From: an uncultured Roseobacter sp.
GTDB lineage: Bacteria > Pseudomonadota > Alphaproteobacteria > Rhodobacterales > Rhodobacteraceae
Length of the DNA stretch: 64,000 nt
Direction of reading: 5' to 3'
Assembly: GCF_947493125.1 (NCBI RefSeq)
Contig: NZ_CANLQB010000002.1
Span: 372,001-436,000, forward strand
The number at the start of each line of letters is the position of its first letter. Position 1 is the first letter of the stretch. The position numbers and the translations under genes were made by a program. Below the pieces are notes generated by a model. The model was not told where the DNA came from. It worked only from the letters and a program-made list of their open reading frames with translations, and searched no databases. Below are positions 45,081 to 52,816 of the stretch, one piece after another.

Positions 45081-45868
45081 TGGGACGTCACCAGGATATC
45101 CGCCCGGCACCGCCGGAGAACCCGACGGAGGGGTCGTATCGGCTCTATTTCACGTCAGGGCATTACGACCGGCGCTATCCCAACCCGAACCTGAGCACCT
45201 GGCGGCGGATCGTCGAGCTGCTGCCGCCGGGCGGGCATGTGATCGATTATGGCTGCGGCAACGGGCGGTATCTGCTGCGTTTGCGGGAGCGGGCCGGGGT
45301 GGCGGCGGGGTTCGACATCAACGCGGCTGCGCTGGAGATGCTGGCCGAGCGCGCGGTGGAAATGGGGTGGACAGATCTGAAGGTGCTGGGCCCGGATGCG
45401 GATGCGCTGGCCGCCCATGTGCGCTCGCGCGGGCCGGCGGATTTGATGCTGTGTCTCTTCGGCGTGCTGGCGCATATCGAGGCGCGCGAGGAACGGCTGG
45501 CCGTGCTGCGGCAGATGCGGCGTTTGCTGAAGAAAGACACCGGGCGGTTGTTGATTTCCGTGCCGAACCGGCGGCGCCGGTTCCGGCGCGAGCAGCGGCA
45601 GGCGGGGCCGGGCGCCAAGGGGCTGATCCGGTATACGCGCGTCATGCAGGGGGCGGAGGTGACCTTGCCCTACCAGCTTTATGACCCGAACCGGCTGCAG
45701 GAAGAGCTGGCCGAGGCGGGGTTCTGGATCCAGGGCATCCGTGCGGAAAGCGTGCTGCCCGAGAGTGTGCTGACCACCTATCCGACGATGCGCTGGCTCG
45801 ACAGCCTGCTGACGCGGGTCTGCCCGGCAGCCTTGGGGTACGGTCTGATCGCTGTGGCGGTGCCATGA
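45080..45868 (+). CDS. Class I SAM-dependent methyltransferase
   Basis: The 262-residue protein has SAM motif I DYGCGNG (56-62), AAGFDINAAALEMLAERAVE after it, and the acidic motif LMLCLFGVLAHIEAREER near 130. The shape is of the Methyltransf_11/25 type used for small molecules or lipids. The substrate is unknown. The gene lies inside an operon of membrane receptor and permease genes, starting in a TGATG overlap and ending in an ATGA overlap, so it is produced with them. Confidence 0.85.
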   Translation: MGRHQDIRPAPPENPTEGSYRLYFTSGHYDRRYPNPNLSTWRRIVELLPPGGHVIDYGCGNGRYLLRLRERAGVAAGFDINAAALEMLAERAVEMGWTDLKVLGPDADALAAHVRSRGPADLMLCLFGVLAHIEAREERLAVLRQMRRLLKKDTGRLLISVPNRRRRFRREQRQAGPGAKGLIRYTRVMQGAEVTLPYQLYDPNRLQEELAEAGFWIQGIRAESVLPESVLTTYPTMRWLDSLLTRVCPAALGYGLIAVAVP

Positions 45869-47478
45869 CATGGGCGGTGCGGGCGCTTTGCGTTGTTCTG
45901 GGCCTGCTGGGGCAGGGGGCTGGCGCTGAAGTCCAACTGCCTGAGGCGCCGGACGGGCGACTGGCGCATATCCTGCAACGCGGCACGCTGATCGTGGGCG
46001 TCAAGACGGATTATCCGCCCTGGGGCATGCTGGATGCCGAGGGGGCGATCATCGGGCTGGAGCCGGACCTCGCGCAGGTGCTGGCGGACCGCATGGGCGT
46101 CGGGCTGCAGCTGGTCTCGGTCAGCGCGTCCAACCGGTTGGGGCGTCTGGAGCAGGGTGTGGTGGACGTGGTGATCGCCACGATGGGCGACACCGAGACG
46201 CGGCGGGCGCAATCAGGCTTGTTAGAGCCGAGTTATTACTCGAGCGGGGTCGTCGCCTATGGGCCAGAGGACCGCCCGCACCAGTCCTGGGACGACCTGC
46301 GCGGGCAGCCGGTTTGTATGACGCAGGGCGCCTATTACAACCGGACGCTGGAGGAAACCTATGGTGTGGAGGGGCGCTATTTCCCGGCGAACCGCGAGGC
46401 GAAGATGGCGCTGTCCTTCGGGCGCTGCGTGGCCTGGGCCTTTGACGACACGGCGCTGGTACAGCGGGTTCTGACCAACCCCGAGGACGGCTATAGCGTC
46501 ATGGAAGAGCGCATCCTGGTGACGCCTTGGGCCATCGCCGTGGCACGGGCCGAGCGGGAGGCGACGCTGGGGCGCTTTGTCTCGGCGATGATCGGCGAGT
46601 GGCACGCGACCGGCGCGCTGCTGGCGCTGGAGCGGAAGTGGCAGATCGGCGAGAGCGCTTATCTGCAGGCGCTGAACCGGGCCTGGGCGCAGCCGGGCGC
46701 CTGCGCGGAGGGGCCGGAGGGGTTGCCGCCTGTGTGCCAGGGCGCGCCGCCGTTTCCCGCCGCGGAAGACCCGGCCACGCCCCCGGCGTGGATCACGGGT
46801 CTGCGCGACACCACGGGCGTTGATCTGCTGGTGCTGCACGAGGCCTACACGCGGGGGCGGCTGACCCAAGGTCTGGGCCTCACGCTGGCGCTGTCGGCCA
46901 CGGCGATCCTCGGCGCGCTGACGGTGGGGCTGCTGCTGGGCACGATGGATGCGGCGCTGCGCGGACGCGGCTGGTGGGGGCGGGCGCTTCTGGTCCCGCA
47001 AAAGCTGCTGGTGACGGTGGCGCGGATGACGCCGCCCATTCTGCAGATGTATATCGTCTTCTTCGGGCTTGGGGGCGTGCTGGCGCAATCGGCGATGATC
47101 ACGCCCGGCGCCTTTGCCACGGCGGCGCTAATCCTGTCGCTCTATGCAGGCTCTACCAACGCGGTTTTGATCGCTCACGCGCTGGCGCTGGAGCGCGCGG
47201 CGCATCCCGAGGCGGGCGTCTGGGCCTTGCTGCCAAGGGCGTTTCAGCGCGCTTATGACGGGCTGGTCGCGGCCTGCGTCAACATCGTGAAAGCGGCGGG
47301 GATGGCGAGTGCCATCGCGCTGGCCGAGCTGGTGTCGACCGTGAACCTGATCGTCTCGGAAGGGGGCGATGTAGCCACCTTCATGAACGGGCTGCTGGTC
47401 TTCTACTTCCTGCTGATGCTGGGGGTGCTCTGGCTTTTCCGACGGTTGCGGCGCTGGATCTTGGGGGCGGGGGCATGA
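45865..47478 (+). CDS. Amino-acid-type solute-binding protein fused to an ABC permease
   Basis: The 537-residue protein has a signal segment (1-21), a family 3 solute-binding domain (about 35-280: LIVGVKTDYPPWGML, then EPDLAQVLADRMGVGLQLVS and VVDVVIATMGDTETRRAQSG) and a HisM-type permease domain (about 345-535: LTLALSATAILGALTVGLLL, and an EAA-like loop near LPRAFQRAYDGLVAACVNIV). Fusions of these two are known in polar amino acid uptake, but they need an ATPase, and none is encoded in this operon. Overlaps of four bases on both sides show coupling. Confidence 0.82.
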   Translation: MTWAVRALCVVLGLLGQGAGAEVQLPEAPDGRLAHILQRGTLIVGVKTDYPPWGMLDAEGAIIGLEPDLAQVLADRMGVGLQLVSVSASNRLGRLEQGVVDVVIATMGDTETRRAQSGLLEPSYYSSGVVAYGPEDRPHQSWDDLRGQPVCMTQGAYYNRTLEETYGVEGRYFPANREAKMALSFGRCVAWAFDDTALVQRVLTNPEDGYSVMEERILVTPWAIAVARAEREATLGRFVSAMIGEWHATGALLALERKWQIGESAYLQALNRAWAQPGACAEGPEGLPPVCQGAPPFPAAEDPATPPAWITGLRDTTGVDLLVLHEAYTRGRLTQGLGLTLALSATAILGALTVGLLLGTMDAALRGRGWWGRALLVPQKLLVTVARMTPPILQMYIVFFGLGGVLAQSAMITPGAFATAALILSLYAGSTNAVLIAHALALERAAHPEAGVWALLPRAFQRAYDGLVAACVNIVKAAGMASAIALAELVSTVNLIVSEGGDVATFMNGLLVFYFLLMLGVLWLFRRLRRWILGAGA

Positions 47479-48077
47479 TCGAGCTTCTGCTGAGCCACAC
47501 CAATTACCTGGCGCGCGGGTTTGCCACCAACTTGCTGATCTCGGTGCTGTCCATGAGCTTCGGCACGGTGCTGGGCGGGCTACTGGGCTGGCTGCGTGCG
47601 CGCCGAGTGACCGCGCTGGGGCCCGCGGCGCATATGGCCACGAATGTCTGCCGCAACGTGCCCAGTTTTGTGCTGCTCTTCTACATGGCGTCGATGATCC
47701 CCAGCGAGGTCACGATCAGCGGCACAATCATGGCGGTGCCGCTCTGGATCAAGGCGACACTGGCGCTGACCTTTCCCGTCATCGGCTTCACCTCGGACCA
47801 GTCGCGCGGCTATTTCGAGCAGCGCCGCGCGGGCCTTTCGGGTGCTGCGGAAACCTTTGTGGTAGCCTGGGTGCAATACTTCTTAATCATTATCATGGCT
47901 TCTGCGACGGCCTCGGTGATCGGCGCAGACGAGATCGTGGGGCGCGCAAATATCGTTATTTCTCAAAACGAAAGCCCGCAGTTCCTGCTCATCACCTACC
48001 TCTATGTATCGCTGTGGTTCCTGATGGCCGGACTGCTCATGACCAGTGCCGTTAAGCTTCTGACCCGCCCCCGTTAA
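47475..48077 (+). CDS. ABC transporter permease subunit, polar amino acid type
   Basis: The 200-residue protein has about five transmembrane helices (LARGFATNLLISVLSMSFGT at the start, then LWFLMAGLLMTSAVKLL at the end) and a HisM-like NVCRNVPSFVLLFYMASMIP segment, with an EAA-like region near GAAETFVVAWVQ. It would pair with the permease half of the preceding fusion. It ends the five-gene operon. The missing ATPase is notable: the pair may borrow one or serve as a receptor rather than a transporter. Confidence 0.8.
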   Translation: MIELLLSHTNYLARGFATNLLISVLSMSFGTVLGGLLGWLRARRVTALGPAAHMATNVCRNVPSFVLLFYMASMIPSEVTISGTIMAVPLWIKATLALTFPVIGFTSDQSRGYFEQRRAGLSGAAETFVVAWVQYFLIIIMASATASVIGADEIVGRANIVISQNESPQFLLITYLYVSLWFLMAGLLMTSAVKLLTRPR

Positions 48078-48127
48078 CTTTACCTTAGGGAAAGGACGCT
48101 TGCTTTTTAGCGACTCATCGGTACGGT

Positions 48128-48152
48128 AAATTTCAAACTGAGGTTGAAATTT
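48128..48152. promoter_or_regulatory. Perfect 9-base inverted repeat upstream of the eCIS structural operon
   Basis: AAATTTCAA (48128-48136) and TTGAAATTT (48144-48152) are perfect inverted copies around ACTGAGG. Symmetric AT-rich arms with a 7-base centre suit a dimeric repressor or activator. It lies 50 bases from the DUF4255 start, so it is a candidate operator for the injection system. Confidence 0.55.
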
Positions 48153-48185
48153 CCGGGCGGACACACGTGTGTTTGCCCGCCCGGA
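48152..48185. promoter_or_regulatory. GC-rich inverted repeat adjoining the operator-like site
   Basis: TCCGGGCGG (48152-48160) pairs with CCGCCCGGA (48177-48185), and between them ACACAC pairs with GTGTGT (48161-48172). In RNA it would be a long hairpin ending 17 bases before the DUF4255 ATG. It may terminate the upstream permease operon or control the translation of the first structural gene. There is no T tract. Confidence 0.5.
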
Positions 48186-48201
48186 CCATGGAATGCTGCC
48201 G

Positions 48202-48774
48202 ATGATCGACCAGGCACTACAACTCGTACGGGATCGGTTGAACGATCACCTGCGCGTACGATTTGCAGTTGCCGAAGACCTCGTCAGCCTCTCTCCACTG
48301 ACCGATGCAGAAGGCAAACCGGCGCAGGAAGCGCGCAACCGGCTGGCGCTGTTCCTGATCAACATTGCGCGCGATGCGGTGCCGCGGGCGCGGCGCGGGC
48401 AGGGGGCCGCCGTGATCACCCAGCATCAGCCGCTGCACATGGACGTCTATTTCATGATCGCCTCGGGGCATGATGCGGATCTCTATCCCGAGGGGCTGAA
48501 GCTCGTGTCGGCGGCGCTGATGTTCTTTCAGTCGCAGCCGGTGTTCACGCCGCAGACCACGCCCGACATGCCGCAGGGGCTGACGCAGCTGACGGTCGAA
48601 GTGAGCAACATGGCATTGGAGGAGATCGGGCAGATCTGGTCGAACCTCGGCAGCCGCTATGTGCCCTCGGTGATGTTCAAGATGCGCTCGGTCATGATCG
48701 ACGCGAGCGTGGTCACGGGCGTGGTGCCGACGATCACGGCGCCGTCGCAGCGCGCGCAGCCGGAAGAGGTCTGA
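48202..48774 (+). CDS. eCIS DUF4255 (Pvc16/cap-type) protein
   Basis: The 190-residue protein matches the DUF4255 family found in eCIS clusters: MIDQALQLVRDRLNDHLR at the start, then HQPLHMDVYFMIASGHDADLY and a C-terminal SLGSRYVPSVMFKMR-type stretch. In PVC-type particles this family supplies the sheath cap. The ATG at 48202 gives the family-typical N-terminus; upstream in-frame starts lie inside the hairpin. It is the first gene of the structural operon and overlaps the next gene by one base. Confidence 0.85.
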   Translation: MIDQALQLVRDRLNDHLRVRFAVAEDLVSLSPLTDAEGKPAQEARNRLALFLINIARDAVPRARRGQGAAVITQHQPLHMDVYFMIASGHDADLYPEGLKLVSAALMFFQSQPVFTPQTTPDMPQGLTQLTVEVSNMALEEIGQIWSNLGSRYVPSVMFKMRSVMIDASVVTGVVPTITAPSQRAQPEEV

Positions 48775-49511
48775 TGGCCTACTCGGAGATCCTGCGACTG
48801 AGCCTCAGACATGCGTATTTCGGTGCCGATGTGCCCCCGGTGATGGTGCAACCCGGCGATGCGCGCGCTTTCGAGCGCGCCGGGTGCCTGCTGCGCCAGC
48901 GCGGCGCGGTGAGCCATGTGCTGGTCGATGACGATGAGACGCGGCCCGAGGCGGTCGCGCTGACCCTGGTGGCGGGCACGCAGGACATGTTTGCCGTGAC
49001 CAAGGGGGCGGCTTGGGGCGCGCAGCGGCAGATCACCGCCCCGCTCGATCAGGACGAGATTGCCTTTGCCGCCGGTGAAACCCCCGAGACAGAGCCGTTT
49101 TCGGGCCGGTTCGTGCCCGAGATGGCAACGCTCGAGATTGCGCTGCCCGAGGCCGGGCGCCGTGATCTGGTGCTAAGCTTCGAGGCGGTGGCCAGTCATT
49201 GGGCCTATCACCTGATCGGCGTGCCCGAGGCCGAGGGCCTGACCGTGATCGATACGGCGGGCGTGGTCGCTTTCGAGGATCTGGGCACCCAGGATTTGCC
49301 CAACGGCCAGGCGGCGCGGGTGATCCGCTCGGCCCAGACCGTGGCGGCGCGGGCCCGGCCCGTGGAGCGCTTTGCGTTGCAGAAAGCGGGGGCCTTCGGG
49401 CCGGAGACATTGGTGTCTGTGCTGCCTGCGGGCGCGCCTCCGTTCAAACCCATCCCTGATGCGGGCGCGGAAGGGCGCCTGCAATCCGACATTTTCGTCA
49501 CGCTTTGGTAA
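48774..49511 (+). CDS. eCIS-cluster protein of unknown function
   Basis: The 245-residue protein has no signal peptide. It begins AYSEILRLSLRHAYFGADVP and is predominantly beta, with repeated short strands (FSGRFVPEMATLEIALPEAG, then FVTLW at the end). No family was recognised. It sits between the DUF4255 cap gene and the sheath gene, coupled to the former by TGATG, and so is probably a structural or assembly protein of the particle. Confidence 0.7.
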   Translation: MAYSEILRLSLRHAYFGADVPPVMVQPGDARAFERAGCLLRQRGAVSHVLVDDDETRPEAVALTLVAGTQDMFAVTKGAAWGAQRQITAPLDQDEIAFAAGETPETEPFSGRFVPEMATLEIALPEAGRRDLVLSFEAVASHWAYHLIGVPEAEGLTVIDTAGVVAFEDLGTQDLPNGQAARVIRSAQTVAARARPVERFALQKAGAFGPETLVSVLPAGAPPFKPIPDAGAEGRLQSDIFVTLW

Positions 49512-49524
49512 AGGAGAGCCCAGA

Positions 49525-51699
49525 ATGGCTATGAAGACCCCCGGTGTATACATCGTTGAGAAGAGCGCGTTTCCCAATTCGGTGGTCCAGGTGGCCACCG
49601 CCGTGCCGGCCTTCATCGGCTATACAGAGATGGCGATGAACGGGAATGTTTCGCTCAAGGGCACGCCTTGGCGCATCACCTCGATGTCGGAGTTCCACAG
49701 CTATTTCGGCGGTGCGCCGGAGCCGATGTTCGAGATCAAGCCGTTTGAGGCCTTCGATGGGGTCTCGCCCTTGTCGGCGGATGGCGCGGACAAGAAGCCG
49801 ACGATGCCGCGGGCGGTCTTTACCACCCAAGGGCCGCGCGGGGCGGAAGAGTTCGAGTTGGTGCAGACCAACCCGGCCTATGCGCTTTACGGGGCCATGC
49901 GGCTTTTCTTCCAGAACGGCGGCGGCGCCTGCTATGTGACTTCGATTGGCTCTTATGCCGATGACATCGACGCGGATGCGATGATGGCGGCGATCACCCG
50001 GCTGAAGAAGGAGCCGGAGCCGACGATGGTGGTGATCCCCGAGACGACGCGGCTGGTGCGGCAGAACGCGGTCAAGGTGCAGCAGGCGATGCTGAAGCAC
50101 TGCGGCAATGACATGAAGAACCGCTTTGCGATCCTCGATATCTCGGGCGGCTACCTGCCGCAGTCAGATCCCTTAGGCAATCCGGTGGCGACCTTCCGCA
50201 ACGATGTGGGGATCAACAATCTCGATTTCGGCGCGGCCTATTACCCGTGGCTCGACAGTTCGATCTATCAGTCGCGCGACTTCACGTTCGAGAACATCGA
50301 GCCGGGCAGCCGCAAGACGCTGATCGGGCTGATGCGCCGGTCGGTCGGCAAGTCGGACGAGCTGCGCACCGAGATAGAGCGCATTTCGGCCCCTTCGATC
50401 ATGGGTGATTTTACCCTGTCGGTGCCCAAGGGCGGCACGATTGCGGTGACGACCACCGACATTACCGCGACGGATGACGAGAGTGATGCCGAGGGGCTGA
50501 CCTATAGCGTCGAAGGCAGCGAAGACAGCATGGCCGGCAAGCTGGTCAAGACCGGGTCCACAGACGCGCTCAACAGCTTTACGCAAGCCCAGCTAGAGGC
50601 GGGTGAGGTGAGCTTTATCCACGATCCGTCCAAGGGCAATATGGGCCAGTTCGATCTGGTGGTGAGCGACGAGAACGAGATCGCCACCGATGCGCGCACC
50701 ATCGCCGTGGAAGTTGTGGGCGGTCTGCTGGATGCGCCCGCGGTGGCCGCCGGAACATCGGTCGTCGTCGATGTGCCCGCCGATCATCCCGATGGCGACA
50801 AGGCGACCGTGAAGCTGGTCGAGGCCGATGACGATGCGGGCAAGAACAAGGCCGTCGAAGGCGTGGGCACCTGGAAGGTGGGATCGGGCGGTAAGGTGAC
50901 CTTTGCGCCCGATCCGGCCTTCATCGGGCCTGAAGCCTCGGTGAGTTACACCATCGAAGTCGGCGGGGCGACACAGCCGCCTCAGCAGATCCGCATCCTG
51001 ATGAACGACAGCGAGGCGGGCGTGGAAGAGGGCAGCCCCTCGGCCGCGACCATCGACAAGACGCTGCGTGCGGTGGTGCCGCTCTACACGGAGGTGATGA
51101 ACGAGATCACCGGGTATATGAATTCGATGCCGCCGTCCGCGGCGATGGCCGGGCTCTATACGATGGTCGACAACAGCCGCGGGGTCTGGAAGGCGCCTGC
51201 GAATGTCTCGGTCAACTCGGTGGTGGCTCCGATGGTCAACATCAGCCACGAGGAGCAGGAGAACCTCAACGTCTCGACCACGGGCAAATCGATCAACGCG
51301 ATCCGGCCGTTTGTGGGCGAGGGCACGCTGGTCTGGGGTGCGCGCACGTTGGACGGCAACTCGCTCGATTGGCGTTACATCAACGTGCGCCGGACCATGA
51401 TCATGATCGAGGAATCGATCCGGCTCGCCTCGAAAGCTTATGTGTTCGAGCCCAACACGGCGCAGACCTGGGTCACCATGCGCTCGATGATCGAGAACTT
51501 CCTGACCTCGATCTGGAAGCAAGGCGGCTTGGCGGGCGCTGTGCCCACCGACGCGTTCTCCGTGCATGTGGGCCTCGGCGAGACCATGACACCGGTGGAT
51601 ATTCTGGAAGGCATTCTGCGCATCACCGTGCTTGTGGCGGTCACGCGGCCTGCGGAATTCATCGAGATCACCTTCCAGCAGCAAATGCAGAAATCGTAA
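49525..51699 (+). CDS. eCIS contractile sheath protein with adhesin-like insertion
   Basis: The 724-residue protein starts like phage/eCIS sheath proteins (KTPGVYIVEKSAFPNSVVQV) and ends with the sheath handshake region (FVGEGTLVWGARTLDG, then WRYINVRRTMIMIEESIRLA and EFIEITFQQQMQK). Between residues 295 and 500 lies an extra segment with two Ig-like modules: 298-398 resembles a CSPG/cadherin-like repeat (FTQAQLEAGEVSFIHDPSKG) and 400-494 resembles a CshA-type fibril repeat (GTWKVGSGGKVTFAPDPAFI). AAGGAG lies eight bases before the ATG. The insertion should face outwards on the particle. Confidence 0.93.
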   Translation: MAMKTPGVYIVEKSAFPNSVVQVATAVPAFIGYTEMAMNGNVSLKGTPWRITSMSEFHSYFGGAPEPMFEIKPFEAFDGVSPLSADGADKKPTMPRAVFTTQGPRGAEEFELVQTNPAYALYGAMRLFFQNGGGACYVTSIGSYADDIDADAMMAAITRLKKEPEPTMVVIPETTRLVRQNAVKVQQAMLKHCGNDMKNRFAILDISGGYLPQSDPLGNPVATFRNDVGINNLDFGAAYYPWLDSSIYQSRDFTFENIEPGSRKTLIGLMRRSVGKSDELRTEIERISAPSIMGDFTLSVPKGGTIAVTTTDITATDDESDAEGLTYSVEGSEDSMAGKLVKTGSTDALNSFTQAQLEAGEVSFIHDPSKGNMGQFDLVVSDENEIATDARTIAVEVVGGLLDAPAVAAGTSVVVDVPADHPDGDKATVKLVEADDDAGKNKAVEGVGTWKVGSGGKVTFAPDPAFIGPEASVSYTIEVGGATQPPQQIRILMNDSEAGVEEGSPSAATIDKTLRAVVPLYTEVMNEITGYMNSMPPSAAMAGLYTMVDNSRGVWKAPANVSVNSVVAPMVNISHEEQENLNVSTTGKSINAIRPFVGEGTLVWGARTLDGNSLDWRYINVRRTMIMIEESIRLASKAYVFEPNTAQTWVTMRSMIENFLTSIWKQGGLAGAVPTDAFSVHVGLGETMTPVDILEGILRITVLVAVTRPAEFIEITFQQQMQKS

Positions 51700-51719
51700 G
51701 TTAGAGAGGATTATCAGAC

Positions 51720-52178
51720 ATGGCAGACGACGGTTCCGCACAAACGCAGGCCATCTGGCCGCTTCCCAAGTTCCATTTTCAGGTGAAATGGGACGACACC
51801 GAGCTGGCCTTTCAGGAGGTCTCGGGCCTCGATATCGAGAGCGAGCCGATCGAGTACCGGGCGGGCAACAACCCGGTCTTCTCGACCATCAAGATGCCGG
51901 GCATGATCAAGACCAGCAACATCACCATGAAGAAGGGCGTCTTCGTGAAGGACAATGCCATCTGGGACTGGTTCAACGAGATCAAGATGAACACGATCAC
52001 CCGCAAGGCGCTGACGATTTCGCTGCTCGATGAGGGGCAGAACCCCACAATGGTCTGGAAGGTGCAGAACGCCTTCCCGGTCAAAGTGACGGGGACCGAC
52101 CTGAAAGCCGATGGCAACGAGGTCGCGGTCGAGACCATCGAGATTGCGCATGAAGGGTTCGTGATCGAGAACGCGTAA
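51720..52178 (+). CDS. eCIS inner tube protein (gp19-like), first copy
   Basis: The 152-residue protein has the T4 gp19-like tube fold pattern: FHFQVKWDDTELAFQEVSGL, then IKTSNITMKKGVFVKDNAIW and DWFNEIKMNT. The C-terminus is VAVETIEIAHEGFVIEN. It forms the inner tube, stacked inside the sheath, through which cargo is delivered. Ribosome site GAGGA precedes the ATG. Confidence 0.93.
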   Translation: MADDGSAQTQAIWPLPKFHFQVKWDDTELAFQEVSGLDIESEPIEYRAGNNPVFSTIKMPGMIKTSNITMKKGVFVKDNAIWDWFNEIKMNTITRKALTISLLDEGQNPTMVWKVQNAFPVKVTGTDLKADGNEVAVETIEIAHEGFVIENA

Positions 52179-52184
52179 CATCGC

Positions 52185-52640
52185 ATGGCTGATTTTGATC
52201 TGCCCGTCGCCTTCCATTTCTCGGTGAGCTTCACCGGGGCGGGGCCTTCCATCTCGGACGCTGCCTTTCAGGAGGTGTCCGGGCTGGAGTCCTCCATTGA
52301 GGTGGAACCACTTGTGGAGGGCGGTGAGAACCGGTTCATTCATCAGCTGCCCAAGCCCGCCAAGCGCAATAACATCGTGCTGAAACGCGGGCTGACGGAG
52401 AATTCCAGCGGTTTGGTCAAATGGTGCAAGGCGACGCTCGAGGGCGACTTCGCAAAGAAGATCGAGCCGAAGAACCTGGTGATTTCGCTGCTCGATGAGG
52501 AGGCCAACCCGGTGGCGAGCTGGTCGGTGGGCAATGCCTATCCGGTCAAGTGGTCGGTCGGGGGATTTGACGCAATGAAAAATGAGCTGGCCATCGAGAC
52601 CATCGAACTGGCCGCCACAACACTCAAGAGGGACACATAA
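52185..52640 (+). CDS. eCIS inner tube protein (gp19-like), second copy
   Basis: The 151-residue protein is a paralogue of the preceding gene (FHFSVSFTGAGPSISDAAFQ, then EVSGLESSIEVEPLVEGGEN and a C-terminal LAIETIELAATTLKR). eCIS usually carry two or three tube paralogues, one building the tube and another adapting it to the baseplate. It lies seven bases after the first copy, and its stop overlaps the next start. Confidence 0.92.
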   Translation: MADFDLPVAFHFSVSFTGAGPSISDAAFQEVSGLESSIEVEPLVEGGENRFIHQLPKPAKRNNIVLKRGLTENSSGLVKWCKATLEGDFAKKIEPKNLVISLLDEEANPVASWSVGNAYPVKWSVGGFDAMKNELAIETIELAATTLKRDT

Positions 52641-52813
52641 TGGCAATTGAGATTGGATCTTTGGTGGTGAAGGGCCAGTTTGGCCCACCCACTCGCGATA
52701 GCCGGGACGGTCGGCTCGAGACCGAACGCGCGCTGGCAGAGATGCGCCGTGACATTCTGGAGGACGTACGCGAGATGATGGCAGAGGCGGCCCGCCGATC
52801 CAAGGACCGGTGA
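52640..52813 (+). CDS. Small DUF5908-like eCIS protein
   Basis: This 57-residue gene runs from an ATG overlapping the tube stop (TAATG) to TGA at 52811-52813. The product begins AIEIGSLVVKGQFG and continues as one charged amphipathic helix (ERALAEMRRDILEDVREMMA). A small protein with an N-terminal VEIRELVVKA-type lead stands at this point in most eCIS operons (DUF5908). Its role is unknown; it may help the tube-baseplate junction. Confidence 0.8.
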   Translation: MAIEIGSLVVKGQFGPPTRDSRDGRLETERALAEMRRDILEDVREMMAEAARRSKDR

Positions 52814-52816
52814 TCC

